The notes under the pieces: model-generated
What the model was told of the DNA's origin: nothing
The model's database searches: none
Seen by the model: only the letters and a program-made list of their open reading frames with translations
Assembly: GCA_031308135.1 (NCBI GenBank)
Contig: JAHLJT010008756.1
Coordinates: 70,307,215 to 70,371,214, forward strand
Length of the DNA: 64,000 nucleotides
Reading direction: 5' to 3'
DNA from: Acheta domesticus
Lineage: Eukaryota > Arthropoda > Insecta > Orthoptera > Gryllidae
Program-made: the position numbers and the translations under genes
Shown: piece after piece, positions 44,600 to 54,799 of the stretch
Layout of the letters: each line of letters opens with the position of its first letter
Numbering within the stretch: the first letter of the stretch is position 1

Positions 44600-44880
44600 A
44601 AATTTATGTTACATCCACCTGGGTAATATTGCGGATTAAAGTTGATTTAATTAGCTGTATAAAAAGAAAAAGAATCATACCAAATTAATCCTGGGGTCGC
44701 AATTTAATCTTACAACCTGGTTCATTGGATTCTTCACTCTTACGAATCATCTTGCGTAACCGGAACCTTCGAGGACGTTAAACCTGCGCGCTCCCACAGC
44801 CCGCGATGACAGCGCCGGGGGACAGTGGCAGCCACGGTGGTGACGACGATGACGGTAGCGGTGCCATGTGCCATAAAACC
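44600..44880 (+). repeat. ~300-bp array unit
   Basis: CCACCTGGGTAATATTGCGG, GATTCTTCACTCTTACGAAT (anchor at 44738), CGTTAAACCTGCGCGCTCCC, GATGACAGCGCCGGGGGACA, and GACGACGATGACGGTAGCGG. Its GC-rich half is very close to that of 45244-45330. Confidence 0.82.
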
Positions 44881-44914
44881 TATGTGAATTAATATAATTA
44901 ATTTAAATATTCAT

Positions 44915-45112
44915 ATTACATCACCATGTGTAATATTTATATGTGTGTGTTACGTATTTATGTTGATTGAACTAGCAGTTTAGAAAAAACGCTGATCAAA
45001 TTAATCCTGGGGACACAATTTAATCTAACAACCTAGTTCATAGGATTCTTCAGTCTTACGAATATCTCCCGTAACCGGAACCTTCGAGGACGTTAATTTA
45101 CTTTACGTTACA
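44915..45112 (+). repeat. ~300-bp array unit, truncated
   Basis: This runs from the TACATCACC.TGTGTAATATT region to GGAACCTTCGAGGACGTTAA (anchor TCTTACGAAT at 45054), without the GC-rich half. Confidence 0.78.
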
Positions 45113-45345
45113 TTTGCATTTACAAAAAAGGCTACAAAGGGTTAGAAAAAGGTTAGAAAAAAGGCTAGTTTAGAAAAAACGCCGATCAAATTAATCCTAG
45201 GGTCACAATTTAATCTAACAACCTGGTTCATAGGATTCTTCAGTCTTACGAATCATCTTGCGTAACCGGAACCTTCGAGGACGTTAAACCTGCGCGCTCC
45301 CACAGCCCGCGATGACAGCGCCGGGGGCGACAGCGGCAGCCACAG
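45113..45345 (+). repeat. ~300-bp array unit joined to a CpG island
   Basis: A short AAAAGGTTAGAAAAAAGGC duplication (45124-45170) precedes a unit nearly identical to the previous ones (AAACGCCGATCAAATTAATC, anchor at 45244, CCCGCGATGACAGCGCCGGG). The unit runs without a break into the island. Confidence 0.8.
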
Positions 45346-45685
45346 TGGCGACGCGGCGGCGGGCGGCGGGGCGGCGGGCGGGGGGGCGGTGGCCCGACCC
45401 CGCGCCGATTAATGAGCGTAATCCCCGCCCGGCGCGGGGCCGCGGGGGCCTAATGCGAGCGCTTGGCGGGTTCGCTCCGGCGCACGCGTGCGCCGTTGAT
45501 TGGAACAGGTGGCGACGCCGACGCGCCGCGGCGGCGGCGGCGGCGCGAAACTTTCGGCAGCCCCCGGCGCGGCACACGCACTCATTAGGCGGCTCAAAGA
45601 GCACACGAAACAGGCGCGCGGGAATTCGGAACCGCTCAGCGGGTTTTTATCGCGGGTTCGTGGTGAGTGCATTCCCCTACGTTGC
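45340..45685. other. CpG island at the array end
   Basis: It begins with a G-rich GGCGGCGGGGCGGCGGGCGG-type run (45354-45387, G-quadruplex-prone). Then come CGCGCCGATTAATGAGCG (about 45401-45418), GGCCTAATGCGAGCG, and a reverse-oriented CTCATTAGGCGGC (45580-45592). Several TAAT cores lie in CpG-dense DNA. Frames on both strands exceed 100 residues but disagree with each other, and no domain is recognisable. Confidence 0.5.
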
Positions 45686-45734
45686 ACGTGGAGGTGTGAT
45701 GGTACTACAAGTCTTGGGAGTGGGAGAGTAGTGT

Positions 45735-46200
45735 CGCAGGGTATCAACTGATGTCACTGCAGTCCCTCTGACCGGGAGTTCCTAGACGAGTCCCGACGGC
45801 GACTAGGATTTTCGACACTAGGCTTGTCAGATCGAATTAAGTCGCTGTCTGGTGGAGAATTGCTAGCGGTCGGCTGCTCTGATCGGTAGTTTTCCTGTGG
45901 ATTCTCCGATCAATAACAGGACAAATGTCGGAGCAGTATCCTAACAAACCGGTCACGGGCTGCGAGCGATCTTTCCTCCCTCTTCTTTGTCCCTGTCCTC
46001 ACCCCTTCACTTACCCACATACACTCACATACAATACTACTACCACACTTGGCGGGAGAACCTTCGGAAGCTAAGAGCTTATCCCAGCTGGGGCGGTGCC
46101 ACGCTTGGTAGGAGATACCTGAATAGGGAAAACCCCGCTAGCCAATGGTAAGTCGGCGCCAGATCTCGCCACCCAGCGAGGGAAGATTACCGTTCTTGAG
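45735..46200 (+). mobile_element. SINE, near full length
   Basis: Tracks the reference copy from CAACTGATGTCACTGCAG, a damaged B box (GACGAGTCCCGAC), AGGATTTTCGACAC, GCTGCTCTGATCGGTAGTTT, CGGAGCAGTATCCTAACAAA, CACATACACTCACATAC, GAGCTTATCCCAGCTGGGGC to GTCGGCGCCAGATC. The 3' tail is missing or degraded. Confidence 0.85.
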
Positions 46201-47640
46201 TCTGCAGTCCTATGTCCTAGGTGCGGGATTGCGCATTTTGTGTCCGGGTCCTGTTTTCTGGTACTCCTGGATTTTGAGCTCTACGACCTGAAGATGATAT
46301 GTCCGAACAGAAGTGTGACTGTGTTTGGACAAATAACACTAGTTATAACAGTTACCGTGCATTATCAGGACTTCCGAAACTCATCACATAAATTTTATTG
46401 ATGTTTATCACAATATTTATAAATTAATGAATTTATATAACTAACAATATTCACTTTGTTAATGTAACCAAAAAATATTATTCAATTTTGATCTCACTAT
46501 ATAAAAAAGTGTCGATTTTTCACATCGACGCTAGAGGTCGACGTATCTATGTAACAAAGTAATGTATTAAAATATATTATACCAAGACTTGTGACTCAGA
46601 TACTCTTTTGACCAGCCCTCAGAAGCGTCATCAGAAGATTGCAAATTTACTCTCACATACATAAGGCGTAGGAAAAATGGACCAAATTCATAGTACTTGT
46701 GAACTGTCCATACTTTCTCATCACTGCGAGGATACTGAAAACCATCTTCTTAGTGTTGTTCTGAAATTGCCTAAAAGAAAATTGTAACGTTCCATCTTAA
46801 ACTTTATTGTTTATGTGACTGAAGTAAAATTTCGGCAGCAATCTCGTATGCTAAAAGCACATAAAACATTCAACCTTAGCCCCAGCCACAACCTCTGTTC
46901 AAAAGTCCATCTAAATTTTTGTGATAGATAGTATCAATCAAAGAGATTAAACTTTGTGATCAGTTCGTTCTCTTAATTCTGTTTAAAATAGATATTTTGA
47001 TTGTCTTAAAACATCCTGAGGATACTACTGTACTATTTATAAACCCTTTATATTGGCGCCAATTCCTCTTTCCTTTGTAATCTGTTTCTTTGTAGTCCTG
47101 AGCAACAGTTGGGAATGCCAGCTACGCAAGAAGGTGTTAGAAGTCCTCCGAGGATATTTCCATGGGCTCATTAAATGCCTAAAAGAGCAAACCGAGCAGC
47201 CACGCAAGATTTTGAAACAGGTAGGAAGTTTTTATCATTACACAGCGGTTACCACCTCGTCCATTATGTCGAGTTTCTTGGTCGTTGATATGAAGTTCCA
47301 AGAATCGAAATAACACGGATAGTTTTTCCAAGAACGTATTAGCAATTTGGACACTTTCTAACTGTAAAAAGTAACGTGTAAAAGGTTTTAATATTTTAGT
47401 TGTAGTGTTCACTTTTCTGTTCGACTTTAATGACTTTTATCCTCTACTTTATCCTCATACCCAGATGATTGCTAAGCACTTGTTAGAAGCCCATAAGACG
47501 TAGGAGAGCAAGAAAAGCCTAATAACTCAAACAATCGTTCACAGCCTTTATTAACGTCATTAGGCCGATATAGAGCAAATAACAGTTGCAGTTGATGTAT
47601 GTAAACCGATGTGATAGCAGAATTTTATAACCAATCAAGT
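46201..47640. other. AT-rich intergenic DNA, no gene seen
   Basis: An 86-residue frame at 47053-47313 has no recognisable domain. There are no repeats. Confidence 0.4.
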
Positions 47641-47646
47641 CCATTA

Positions 47647-47830
47647 TTTCTTCTTCTTCAGTTCACGGGTTAGGGAGATTCCCTGTTCCGGCTTCATAAC
47701 ACCATCTCTGTAGTGGACGACAAATGTCCCTTCTTCCCCTTGGTCCGTGCAAGAAAGGCACGTTAGGGTATCCTTTCGCGAGACATTCTTCCTAAGCGGT
47801 GTACTCTAAACGGTGATCTGTATTCATTCT
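47647..47830 (-). mobile_element. 5'-truncated LINE, 3' end only
   Basis: On the minus strand this reads into a (GAA)n tail (TTCTTCTTC at 47647-47660). The frame before the tail contains GPRGRRDICRP, EAGTGNLPNP and a stop at 47663-47665. This resembles the C-terminal end of the LINE at 7.7 kb (PRGTRDIGRPKKRW) and shares the GAGATGG...GCCGGAACAGG nucleotide context. It is a different, older or sister copy in the opposite orientation. Confidence 0.72.
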
Positions 47831-47904
47831 TTTTAATTTATTTGTGTTCATTTATTTATCAGTTCATTATTTGTGATTCGGTAGTGTGTCGTTCAGTATT
47901 TTTT

Positions 47905-48050
47905 GCAGCCCGCCAGGAAAGTCCCTCCTCCCCGAGCCGAGTCAGGAGCTGCCATCGCCGCCGTGCTGGGCGCTAGTGTCACATGCGTGTCGATCGCCCC
48001 CTTCCCGCTGCTTCTACACGATGGGGAGCTGCCCGGTGCTCGTGATACAA
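47905..48050. other. Small GC-rich block
   Basis: CpG-containing, C-rich sequence with a GCCGCCGTGCTGGGCGC core. No gene was recognised. Confidence 0.35.
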
Positions 48051-48135
48051 CATATTTTTTGTTGATAGCACTCTCATCAATACGGAGCCACTACGTAGAA
48101 CCTTTCCTAATTCATTTTACTAATCAGGGCTAATC

Positions 48136-48475
48136 AGGGCATCAACAAATGTTACTGAGTGTCTCTGACCGGGAAGGCCCAAGGGTTTGAGTCCTGACGG
48201 TCCCAGGATTTTCGACATTTGCTGTATAGCAAGTCCGCATTTAGCCGTTGTCTTGTGGAGAAGTTGTCTCTTCTCTAGTCAGTAGTTTATCAAATCAATA
48301 ACAAGAGAATACGTAAAAAAGGGCCACCGACGGCGTTCGATCTTTCCTTCCACTTCCTTGTCCAATCTTCACCTTTTACTTACACACAATTAAACGCACT
48401 ACAGGATTTACGATTACTACGGCTGGTTTCCCGTATACACTTCGGCACTAATGATCATAGCAGTTTATTTATTTT
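48136..48475 (+). mobile_element. SINE, internally shortened
   Basis: GCATCAACAAATGTTACTG, the B-box-like GGTTTGAGTCC (about 48183), AGGATTTTCGACAT, GATCTTTCCTTCC, TTACTTACACAC, GCACTACAGG and the 3' end ACTAATGATCATAGCAG. The middle 3' block (GAGCTTGTCCC...) is reduced. Confidence 0.75.
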
Positions 48476-48479
48476 GGTC

Positions 48480-48930
48480 AAAAACAGTTAATAACTGTGT
48501 GTCACGAGCTATGGGGAGAAATGAAATCCAGGGGCCTGGAAAGTGGAAATATTCAATAAATCGTAATACTATCTTCTAACAAGAAAAAATGTATGTAATA
48601 AATATGTTTTCTTGTATTAGCAGTACAGAAACGCTATCGTTAGCTACTCCTCCCTTTGTTTCGTTTGTTCTTAGCAGACGGTAGACTGGTAAAACCCTCA
48701 ACGCACATCGTCCGCTAAGAGTAGCTTTCCAATCTCCTGATTGCGTTAAGTTCGATACAACAGAAAAGTATGACGAAAAAGAAAGACCAGTCGTGCCTTA
48801 ATACGAAATGGCACGATAACCAGAGCGCACGTCTTCTAACGTCTTGACACTCACAAACATCACGACCTCCGTGAGCGCAATCCCCATATTGTCTCTCGTT
48901 ATAAAGATCACCTAATAAGAGTAATCCTTC
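48480..48930. other. Intergenic DNA, no gene seen
   Basis: A weak inverted match of the TAGACTGG/AAGCTACTC type near 48650-48730 was not convincing. Confidence 0.35.
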
Positions 48931-48934
48931 CCGT

Positions 48935-49190
48935 CACTGCGAGCCCACCGCTCGTAATGCCCCTTTATCCCGCCCACTCCCCTTCACCACCCCCATTGTC
49001 GCCAGCGCGCCCGCACGGCCCCGCCCACCGGCCGCGGCGATTTGAATAATGAAGGCGCTTCGTTAAGGACGCGATACAGATTGAAGAACAAGGCTGCCAG
49101 AACATTGGGACCGGGGATTACGACGCTCCTACGCGGCCATATCGCCCCGCTGTCGTAATAAAAATTCATTGCCTTCGACTCCATTTACAT
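48935..49190. other. GC-rich block with constrained-looking AT cores
   Basis: After a CpG-rich part (48995-49040) come GATTTGAATAATGAAGGCGC, GGATTACGACGC, CGCGGCCATATCGCCCCGC and GTCGTAATAAAAATTCATTG (49153-49172). The mix of CpGs with TAAT/TTAC cores and low repetition looks like regulatory or conserved non-coding DNA. A 66-residue minus-strand frame ending in Met-Asn-Phe-Tyr-Tyr-Asp... is open here but unsupported. Confidence 0.35.
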
Positions 49191-49727
49191 ATAGGGATCT
49201 CGGATGTGGCCTTCGGTTTAGTTCACACGCTTGGGTTGACCGCGACGAAATCATACTTCTGAATTGTAATGGAGAGAATTAAAATTGTTTATACTGAAAA
49301 AGTTTGTTTCGATGAAATGTTGATGTCACAGAGACTGCTTTCTTGTTTTTAGAGAAAAGCTACTTCAAAATAACTGAGAAGAACATCGTTTTTGGATAGC
49401 AAAATTTAGGAGAACCATTTGTAGCGGTTTTATATTTAAGTTGATTTTGAAAAATGGAACATTTTAGTTCAATTATCACATATGCTGTTAATGTTTTTAG
49501 TATCTTTGTAAGATACAGCTTGAAAAAGGCTGGTTAAACCAATAAATATGCATAGTTTGGTTGTTAATGAGGCAGTACAAATTCGATAAAAATGAACCTT
49601 TGCTTCTTTGCAAAATTTGAAAATTTTCATACTACTAAACATTTATAACATTATCACTAAGACACTAGATAATGTCAACAATAATGTCAATGAATGGTTA
49701 CAAACAAAGATTCGGCACGAATGCAGT
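49191..49727. other. AT-rich intergenic DNA, no gene seen
   Basis: No recognisable feature. Confidence 0.4.
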
Positions 49728-50150
49728 AGTTCTCTGGAGGAGAATTCTAGCAGTCTACTGCTATGATCGGTATTTTTCCGTGGTTTCTACGATCAACACT
49801 AGGCGAATGCTGAAGAAGTGCCCTAACAAACGGACCACGGTACCGCGCGATCTTTCCTTCCTCTTCCTTGTCTTATCCTCACCCCTTACCAGCACACACA
49901 CTTACAAGCACTAGATGTCCACATGCCGGAAGAACGGTTGGGAGGTTAAAGCTTGTCCCGTCTGGGGCGATGCCCCACTAGTGGGAAATCCTGGTTGGGG
50001 AAACCCCGCTCGCCGACAGTAGGTCGGCGCTGGATCAAACCATCCAGCGGAGAAAAATCACCGCCATCCCTCGAGGAAACCTCATGCACTATACTTACAG
50101 GACTTAATAAACTTGGCAGTTGCCACCCGGTATCACTATTGAATCAATCA
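49728..50150 (+). mobile_element. SINE, 5'-truncated, with 3' tail
   Basis: This begins at CTCTGGAGGAGAATTCTAGC and continues through TGATCGGTATTTTTCCGTGG, GATCAACACTAGGCGAATGC, GCGCGATCTTTCC, GTCCCGTCTGGGGCGATGCC, GTAGGTCGGCGCTGG, GCACTATACTTACAGGACT and a short AATCAATCAAA tail. The 5' truncation is typical of target-primed insertion. Confidence 0.85.
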
Positions 50151-50545
50151 AATGCTTATACTCGTACATATTTGTCTGAATATGACTGTGAGTGAATAGG
50201 TCCAGGCTGGTGTGTATGCGAGCGTTCCTAGGTCTTTGTATGATATGTATGTTCGCGTGTATGTATGAATGTTGTGTAATATGTAAGTTTATTTATTTAA
50301 ATATTAGTATACATGTATTTTCATTTGTTTTGTATGTATGTAAATGCATTTGCATGTTCTAGGTAGTGACAAAGATAATTTGTTTTTTATATTGATTTTT
50401 TATATATTGTTTTTATTGTAATTGTGTTGGTAGTTGTAAATGTACTTTCAAGTTTATGAATTCTGCCACCGAGCAACATTTGCCCAATTGTAGAATAAGG
50501 CTTACATCTATATCTAAATTTGCTCCCAAATCTTCCTAAGTTCCC
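50151..50545. other. T/A-rich DNA with GTAT words
   Basis: GTATGTATGAATGTTGTGTAA and similar words recur at 50215-50345. No gene was seen. Confidence 0.4.
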
Positions 50546-50549
50546 TTCC

Positions 50550-50835
50550 AAAATTGGCCGTTCCGGAGCCGCGCGAGGCGAGAGCGGAGAGGGCGCGTGC
50601 GAGGCGTGTGTGCGCAAGCGTTTCGCACGTGCACGCGCCTCAACCCACGCGCGCGGCCGTGCGTGTTAGCGCGCGCCGCGGGATGGCGTTGGCGGGTTCG
50701 CACCTGGCGTCGAAACGGCGCTGTGGGTTTTTGTCTGATCTGTGGGCCCCGCTGGTTCGCACCTCGCGCAGAGACAACCCCCCGAGACCCGGCCGCACAC
50801 GTTGTGGAGATGCGGATCTGCGAAGGTTGAGACCG
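50550..50835. other. CpG island
   Basis: CpG-dense with GCGCGTGCGAGGCGTGTGTG-like runs and GCGCGCGGCCGTGCGTG. Frames on both strands (125 and 116 residues) are GC-driven. It is possibly regulatory. Confidence 0.5.
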
Positions 50836-50927
50836 GCTGAGATGGTCCGGTGGCAGCCGTCCGTTACTGCTGTAGATTCTTCTCACCGGAAGATTCTTCC
50901 ACTTCCTACGATGGGGTCTATGTTAAA

Positions 50928-51106
50928 TTGATCCACACCTGGTTGGGGGGAAAACCCCGCTAACTGACGATACGTTAGCGCCGGGTGTCACCAACTAGCG
51001 AGGGAACTTCCCCCCCTCCCACCTTACGAGAAAAAATGCATTACATTTACGGGACTAATGACCTTAGCAGATGACGGTCTCGGATTCACTAATCAATCAA
51101 TCAAAG
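50928..51106 (+). mobile_element. SINE 3' end, 5'-truncated
   Basis: CCTGGTTGGGGGGAAAACCC, GCGCCGGGTG, GCATTACATTTACGGGACTA and the tail AATCAATCAATCAAAG (51091-51106). Confidence 0.82.
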
Positions 51107-51139
51107 AAATTGAATTTATTCACCATTTGGAAGTAAAGG

Positions 51140-51410
51140 CGGCCAGCCACTATGATTGGTAGTTTTCCGCGGTTTCTCCGATCAAGAATACTAGGGGAAT
51201 GCTGAAGCAGTGCCCTAACAAACGGACCACTGTGGTCATGCGATCTTTCATTCTTGCCTGTTCCTTCCTCGCCCCTTACACTTAGATGCACTATAGGAGC
51301 GCAGATGTCGGCAGATTACATGGGAGCTTAGGGCTTTTCCCGGCTAGAGTGATACCCCGCTGATGGAAATACAGAGGGGAAAAATCGTGAAATACTTATT
51401 GAAATCAATT
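51140..51410 (+). mobile_element. SINE fragment, directly after the previous copy
   Basis: From GCCACTATGATTGGTAGTTT through TCTCCGATCAAGAATAC, GTGCCCTAACAAACGGACCA and GATGCACTATAGG to GGGCTTTTCCCGGCTAG. The head is missing and the tail is degraded, possibly TGAAATCAATTGAT. Confidence 0.75.
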
Positions 51411-52851
51411 GATAGGCATTCACCTGGAGATGTTGGACAAGTGCGTAAAATTCTAATTTTCTAATTCTTCAGTCGTGGCATTTCATAGTACCCTCACTAT
51501 GAACGGAAAAATTACGTTCTCCGTCAATTTTCTTACCAATCTCTCTCCGTATTTGTTTAGTAATAAAACGACAAAAACAGCGGATGAATGTGACTTAGAT
51601 CGTTTTAAGAGTATATCCACCACGGGCGGAGATAGTCGAGGTAAAATTACTTGAAAGTGTTGGGAGCCAACTGTAGCGCAAATCAGAAAATTTCTAATAA
51701 TACAGCTCAAGTAAGGATATGGGTCAGTAGCCAACACTGAACGTTCAATAAAGCCTCAAAAGTAAGCTACTTTGTGTAGGGTCAGGCCATGGGGACATTA
51801 CACCATCACTATCTGCAATAATCCATAGCTAGGGCTTACATACATTGACCACAGTGAGTTTATAATCGTATAAACCAGAGACACAGGGACCACTTGGATA
51901 GGCGAAGGAAGACGCTATAGAAAACGAAAACTAGTCAAATGCAAGTATTAGGCAACATTACTCCGGTGCCACTTTCTTTTCTTACAAATAAAATACCTAC
52001 ATAAAACGTGTTAGCATTTCTCCGTAGGATAACTCAAGTAACTGATGGTTTCGCTTCATGTGCTTTCACATTACGTAATATTTATTTCATCTCCGTCTTT
52101 CACTATCCTTCAACAACTTGAAGTGTGTTGTGTAGACAAAAACACTGGAAAGTACTAACTGAATTTTTCTGCGACCACCGCTTCTCTTCAGAAGAAACAG
52201 AACCGCGAATGAAGTGTTAATGCCATCTAACGACAGACGGGTGAGAGTTGCAGGAGAGGCCAATTCGAGGTCAACGATTCCACGAACGCTTTGCACTTTG
52301 CTGCATGGTCATTTTACATCCGTTTTAAGCGAAATATTTTCTTTTATATTGCTTCTCTGAATATTAATAAATTGCTCGTAAATTTGTCGGTAGGAAGATA
52401 GTAGGGATGGATGGAGGTGAACGAGATGTCATGAATTTATGGTTGTTTGAAACGGTCTTTCAACAAACTCTATTTAATTACAGGTTTGCTGTTATTGTTT
52501 CGTCCTAATTCAAAATTTGTGCTTAGGAAGTCAATGAAAAAAATTGTGTGCCAGTAATCTTCTTACTTTTGACGAATTCTCAAGGAACTAATATCACCTC
52601 GTCACAAATTGCGAACGTTCTTGCTATTACACTTGTGGTGGAATGAGACAAAGGCGACCATTGCATTCTATCTGCTTCATTCGCAAGCCGTTATTAATGG
52701 AAATAATGTTGCTCATAACGTGAATCACAGCTAAGAATGATAGTAATTGAAGTCCTCAATTGAAGTGCTACAGGAAGCCGAACATTTATCTCTTTTTGAT
52801 GCAAACATTATGGTGAATATAGATAGCTCATGGCTAGGAAAGACTGCAGTA
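51411..52851. other. Intergenic DNA, no gene seen
   Basis: 84- and 69-residue minus-strand frames lack recognisable motifs. Confidence 0.4.
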
Positions 52852-52859
52852 CTGTAGAC

Positions 52860-53079
52860 TGTAGGTGTTGTCAAGGTCGATGCCACGAGCGCCATGATGA
52901 AATCGCTCCTCCACGCAGACATCACCCCACCACAAGAGACAACGCCTTCACTATTGTAAAACAGAGGGATTTCTATTAATAGTTACCTTTCCCGACGCTA
53001 GTGGCGCAGAAAAGCTCGTGTCATGCTACAGTGACACGAAGCGTGTCACTGCCACCAGTGGAAGACCTTGACACCACTG
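52860..53079 (-). mobile_element. hAT-like MITE, second copy
   Basis: The minus strand matches 32988-33222: end CAGTGGTGTCAAGGTC, interior GCGCCACTAGCGTCGGGA, TTTTACAATAGTGA.GGCG, and the opposite end GACCTTGACAACACC. The flanks CTGTAGAC (52852-52859) and AAGTAGAC (53080-53087) share six of eight bases, a decayed target duplication. An extra 11-bp palindrome-like GACACG.AGCGTGTC sits near 53034-53048. Confidence 0.8.
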
Positions 53080-53089
53080 AAGTAGACGG

Positions 53090-53560
53090 TTATAGATTAA
53101 TTGAGCCTTTATTCTGGAGATATAAGGCCATATAACCAGTAACGGACATTTGGTGTTGTATCCAGCGCTGTCTTGGGTACAATCTATTGACCCATTTCCT
53201 AAACTGAATAACTTAAGTATTGTATTCTGTTTATTACTTCAGCAATAATACACACTTTTTGCTTAGATTTTAATGTAATATTCGCTTGGAGAAGTAAAAA
53301 AATAACAGCCTCTGATGGTGACTTTGTAAAGAATGTAGGAAATTTACATCTACAAAGAGTCCTTCATCAATAATAATGATGTAGGTAGTTTTTTTTAAAT
53401 TTGTTCTTCCCTCTTGGTTGGTGATTAGAAATGATTAGTTGTTAGTTTGAACGTTTTATACACAGATGCATTAGTTAAGTAAATTTATTAAATGGTGGAG
53501 GAATCTGACTGCATCAGAAGAAAACTATATGTGAATAAGGGCCAACAAATTCTTTGGGTA
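53090..53560. other. AT-rich intergenic DNA, no gene seen
   Basis: No recognisable feature. Confidence 0.4.
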
Positions 53561-53563
53561 ATT

Positions 53564-53564
<1 letters not shown>

Positions 53565-53607
<43 letters not shown>
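53565..53607. repeat. (TA)n microsatellite
   Basis: An uninterrupted AT dinucleotide run of about 43 bp. Confidence 0.97.
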
Positions 53608-53609
<2 letters not shown>

Positions 53610-53610
<1 letters not shown>

Positions 53611-54753
53611 GCGGAAACTAGTTGCATATTGCAAAATACTAGCTACTGGTACCTTGGTGGGTTCTGGAGAAAGGTTTCATAGTAATTATTTTATTAAGAC
53701 ATTGATGGGTTGAATTAGTTCTGTGTATTCACTCAGGTTTAAGGGATTGACTACAGTGATTTGGCAGTTTTGTAAAGGTAGGTGTTTTGTGAAATATTAA
53801 TTTGATGAAAATTATTTCCAGAAGCTGTGTTCCATACGGGATAACCATGTGTTAGTATGGAGCGTATCATAGATTAGTAAGGCAATTCTGTTTCGTAGAG
53901 ATAACTCAGATGCTAGTGAAGCTCATGCGTGAGTTTTAGGGTCAATTTTATTCCTATTGTGAATGCTCCTTTTTCAAATAAACTTGCTGTAGAATATGAG
54001 ATCTATGAATTTATATTCGAAAAGTGTTGTAAACAAATGTATGCAAGTTAGTACAGTAATTTCCCCCCACTTTCATACAGAAATAAGCTACTGAATGTTA
54101 GAGTGGTATAAGTCACTGAAATCGTGGTTTTTACTTATTTCGTATTTGGGTGCAATACGTCTTCAAGCACTGTGTCATATGTCTAATTTCCATGGTGGCC
54201 TCTTAGCAGCAGTAAAGCATGGCGAGCAGAAACAGAATCGCAGAATGTGTTGTCCGGCGGAGACCGTTAGTCATTATATGCGTTTGTCTGACTGCTGATT
54301 GCTGAGGAGTAAGTCTTGTGAGCAAGGAATATTACATGCAGAAGGTTCATAGACAAAACTCACGCCGGTAATACTCGTAATGATTATCGGCACGATGTTG
54401 AAGAACAAGATGCAGCACCAGATGATATTGATGAATAAAAGAAGAGAAAGAAAAAGAAGATGAGGAAAGAACAAAGTGACATGTTTTCATTTAATCCACA
54501 GAGTACCTAGAAAAAATTGTATTTACATTAATATGTATTTTTATTATTGCAGTTTTTCGGAGTTTAACATAAAAATGTAGTTTAATACTTATTAAATAAA
54601 AAATATAACATATTTAGAGTACCCCTTATTTGCGTTATTTACTGGCAATGTGATTTTTGATGAGATGAAACGCTAAATAAGCTCTCCTGTACAATTTAGG
54701 GTAAATGACATACACCACTCCCTCTCAGCAGCTCAGATGTAGGTTGCATTGTA
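53610..54753. other. AT-rich intergenic DNA, no gene seen
   Basis: Short frames only, and an AAGAAGA-rich patch at about 54435-54470. Confidence 0.4.
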
Positions 54754-54799
54754 CAATAAATAAACTTGTGTGACCGAATAAATAAACTTGTGTCACCGA
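54754..54799 (+). repeat. 23-bp direct repeat, two copies
   Basis: AATAAATAAACTTGTGT followed by GACCG or CACCG, adjacent copies. Confidence 0.85.

Noticed and set aside
45284..45751. Frames of 83-139 residues in the 45.4 kb CpG island
   Set aside because: Four frames on two strands overlap with equal support, which points to high GC content rather than coding.
48984..49184. Small conserved gene on the minus strand (66 codons)
   Set aside because: No recognisable family and no supporting neighbours. The region is reported as a possible conserved non-coding element instead.
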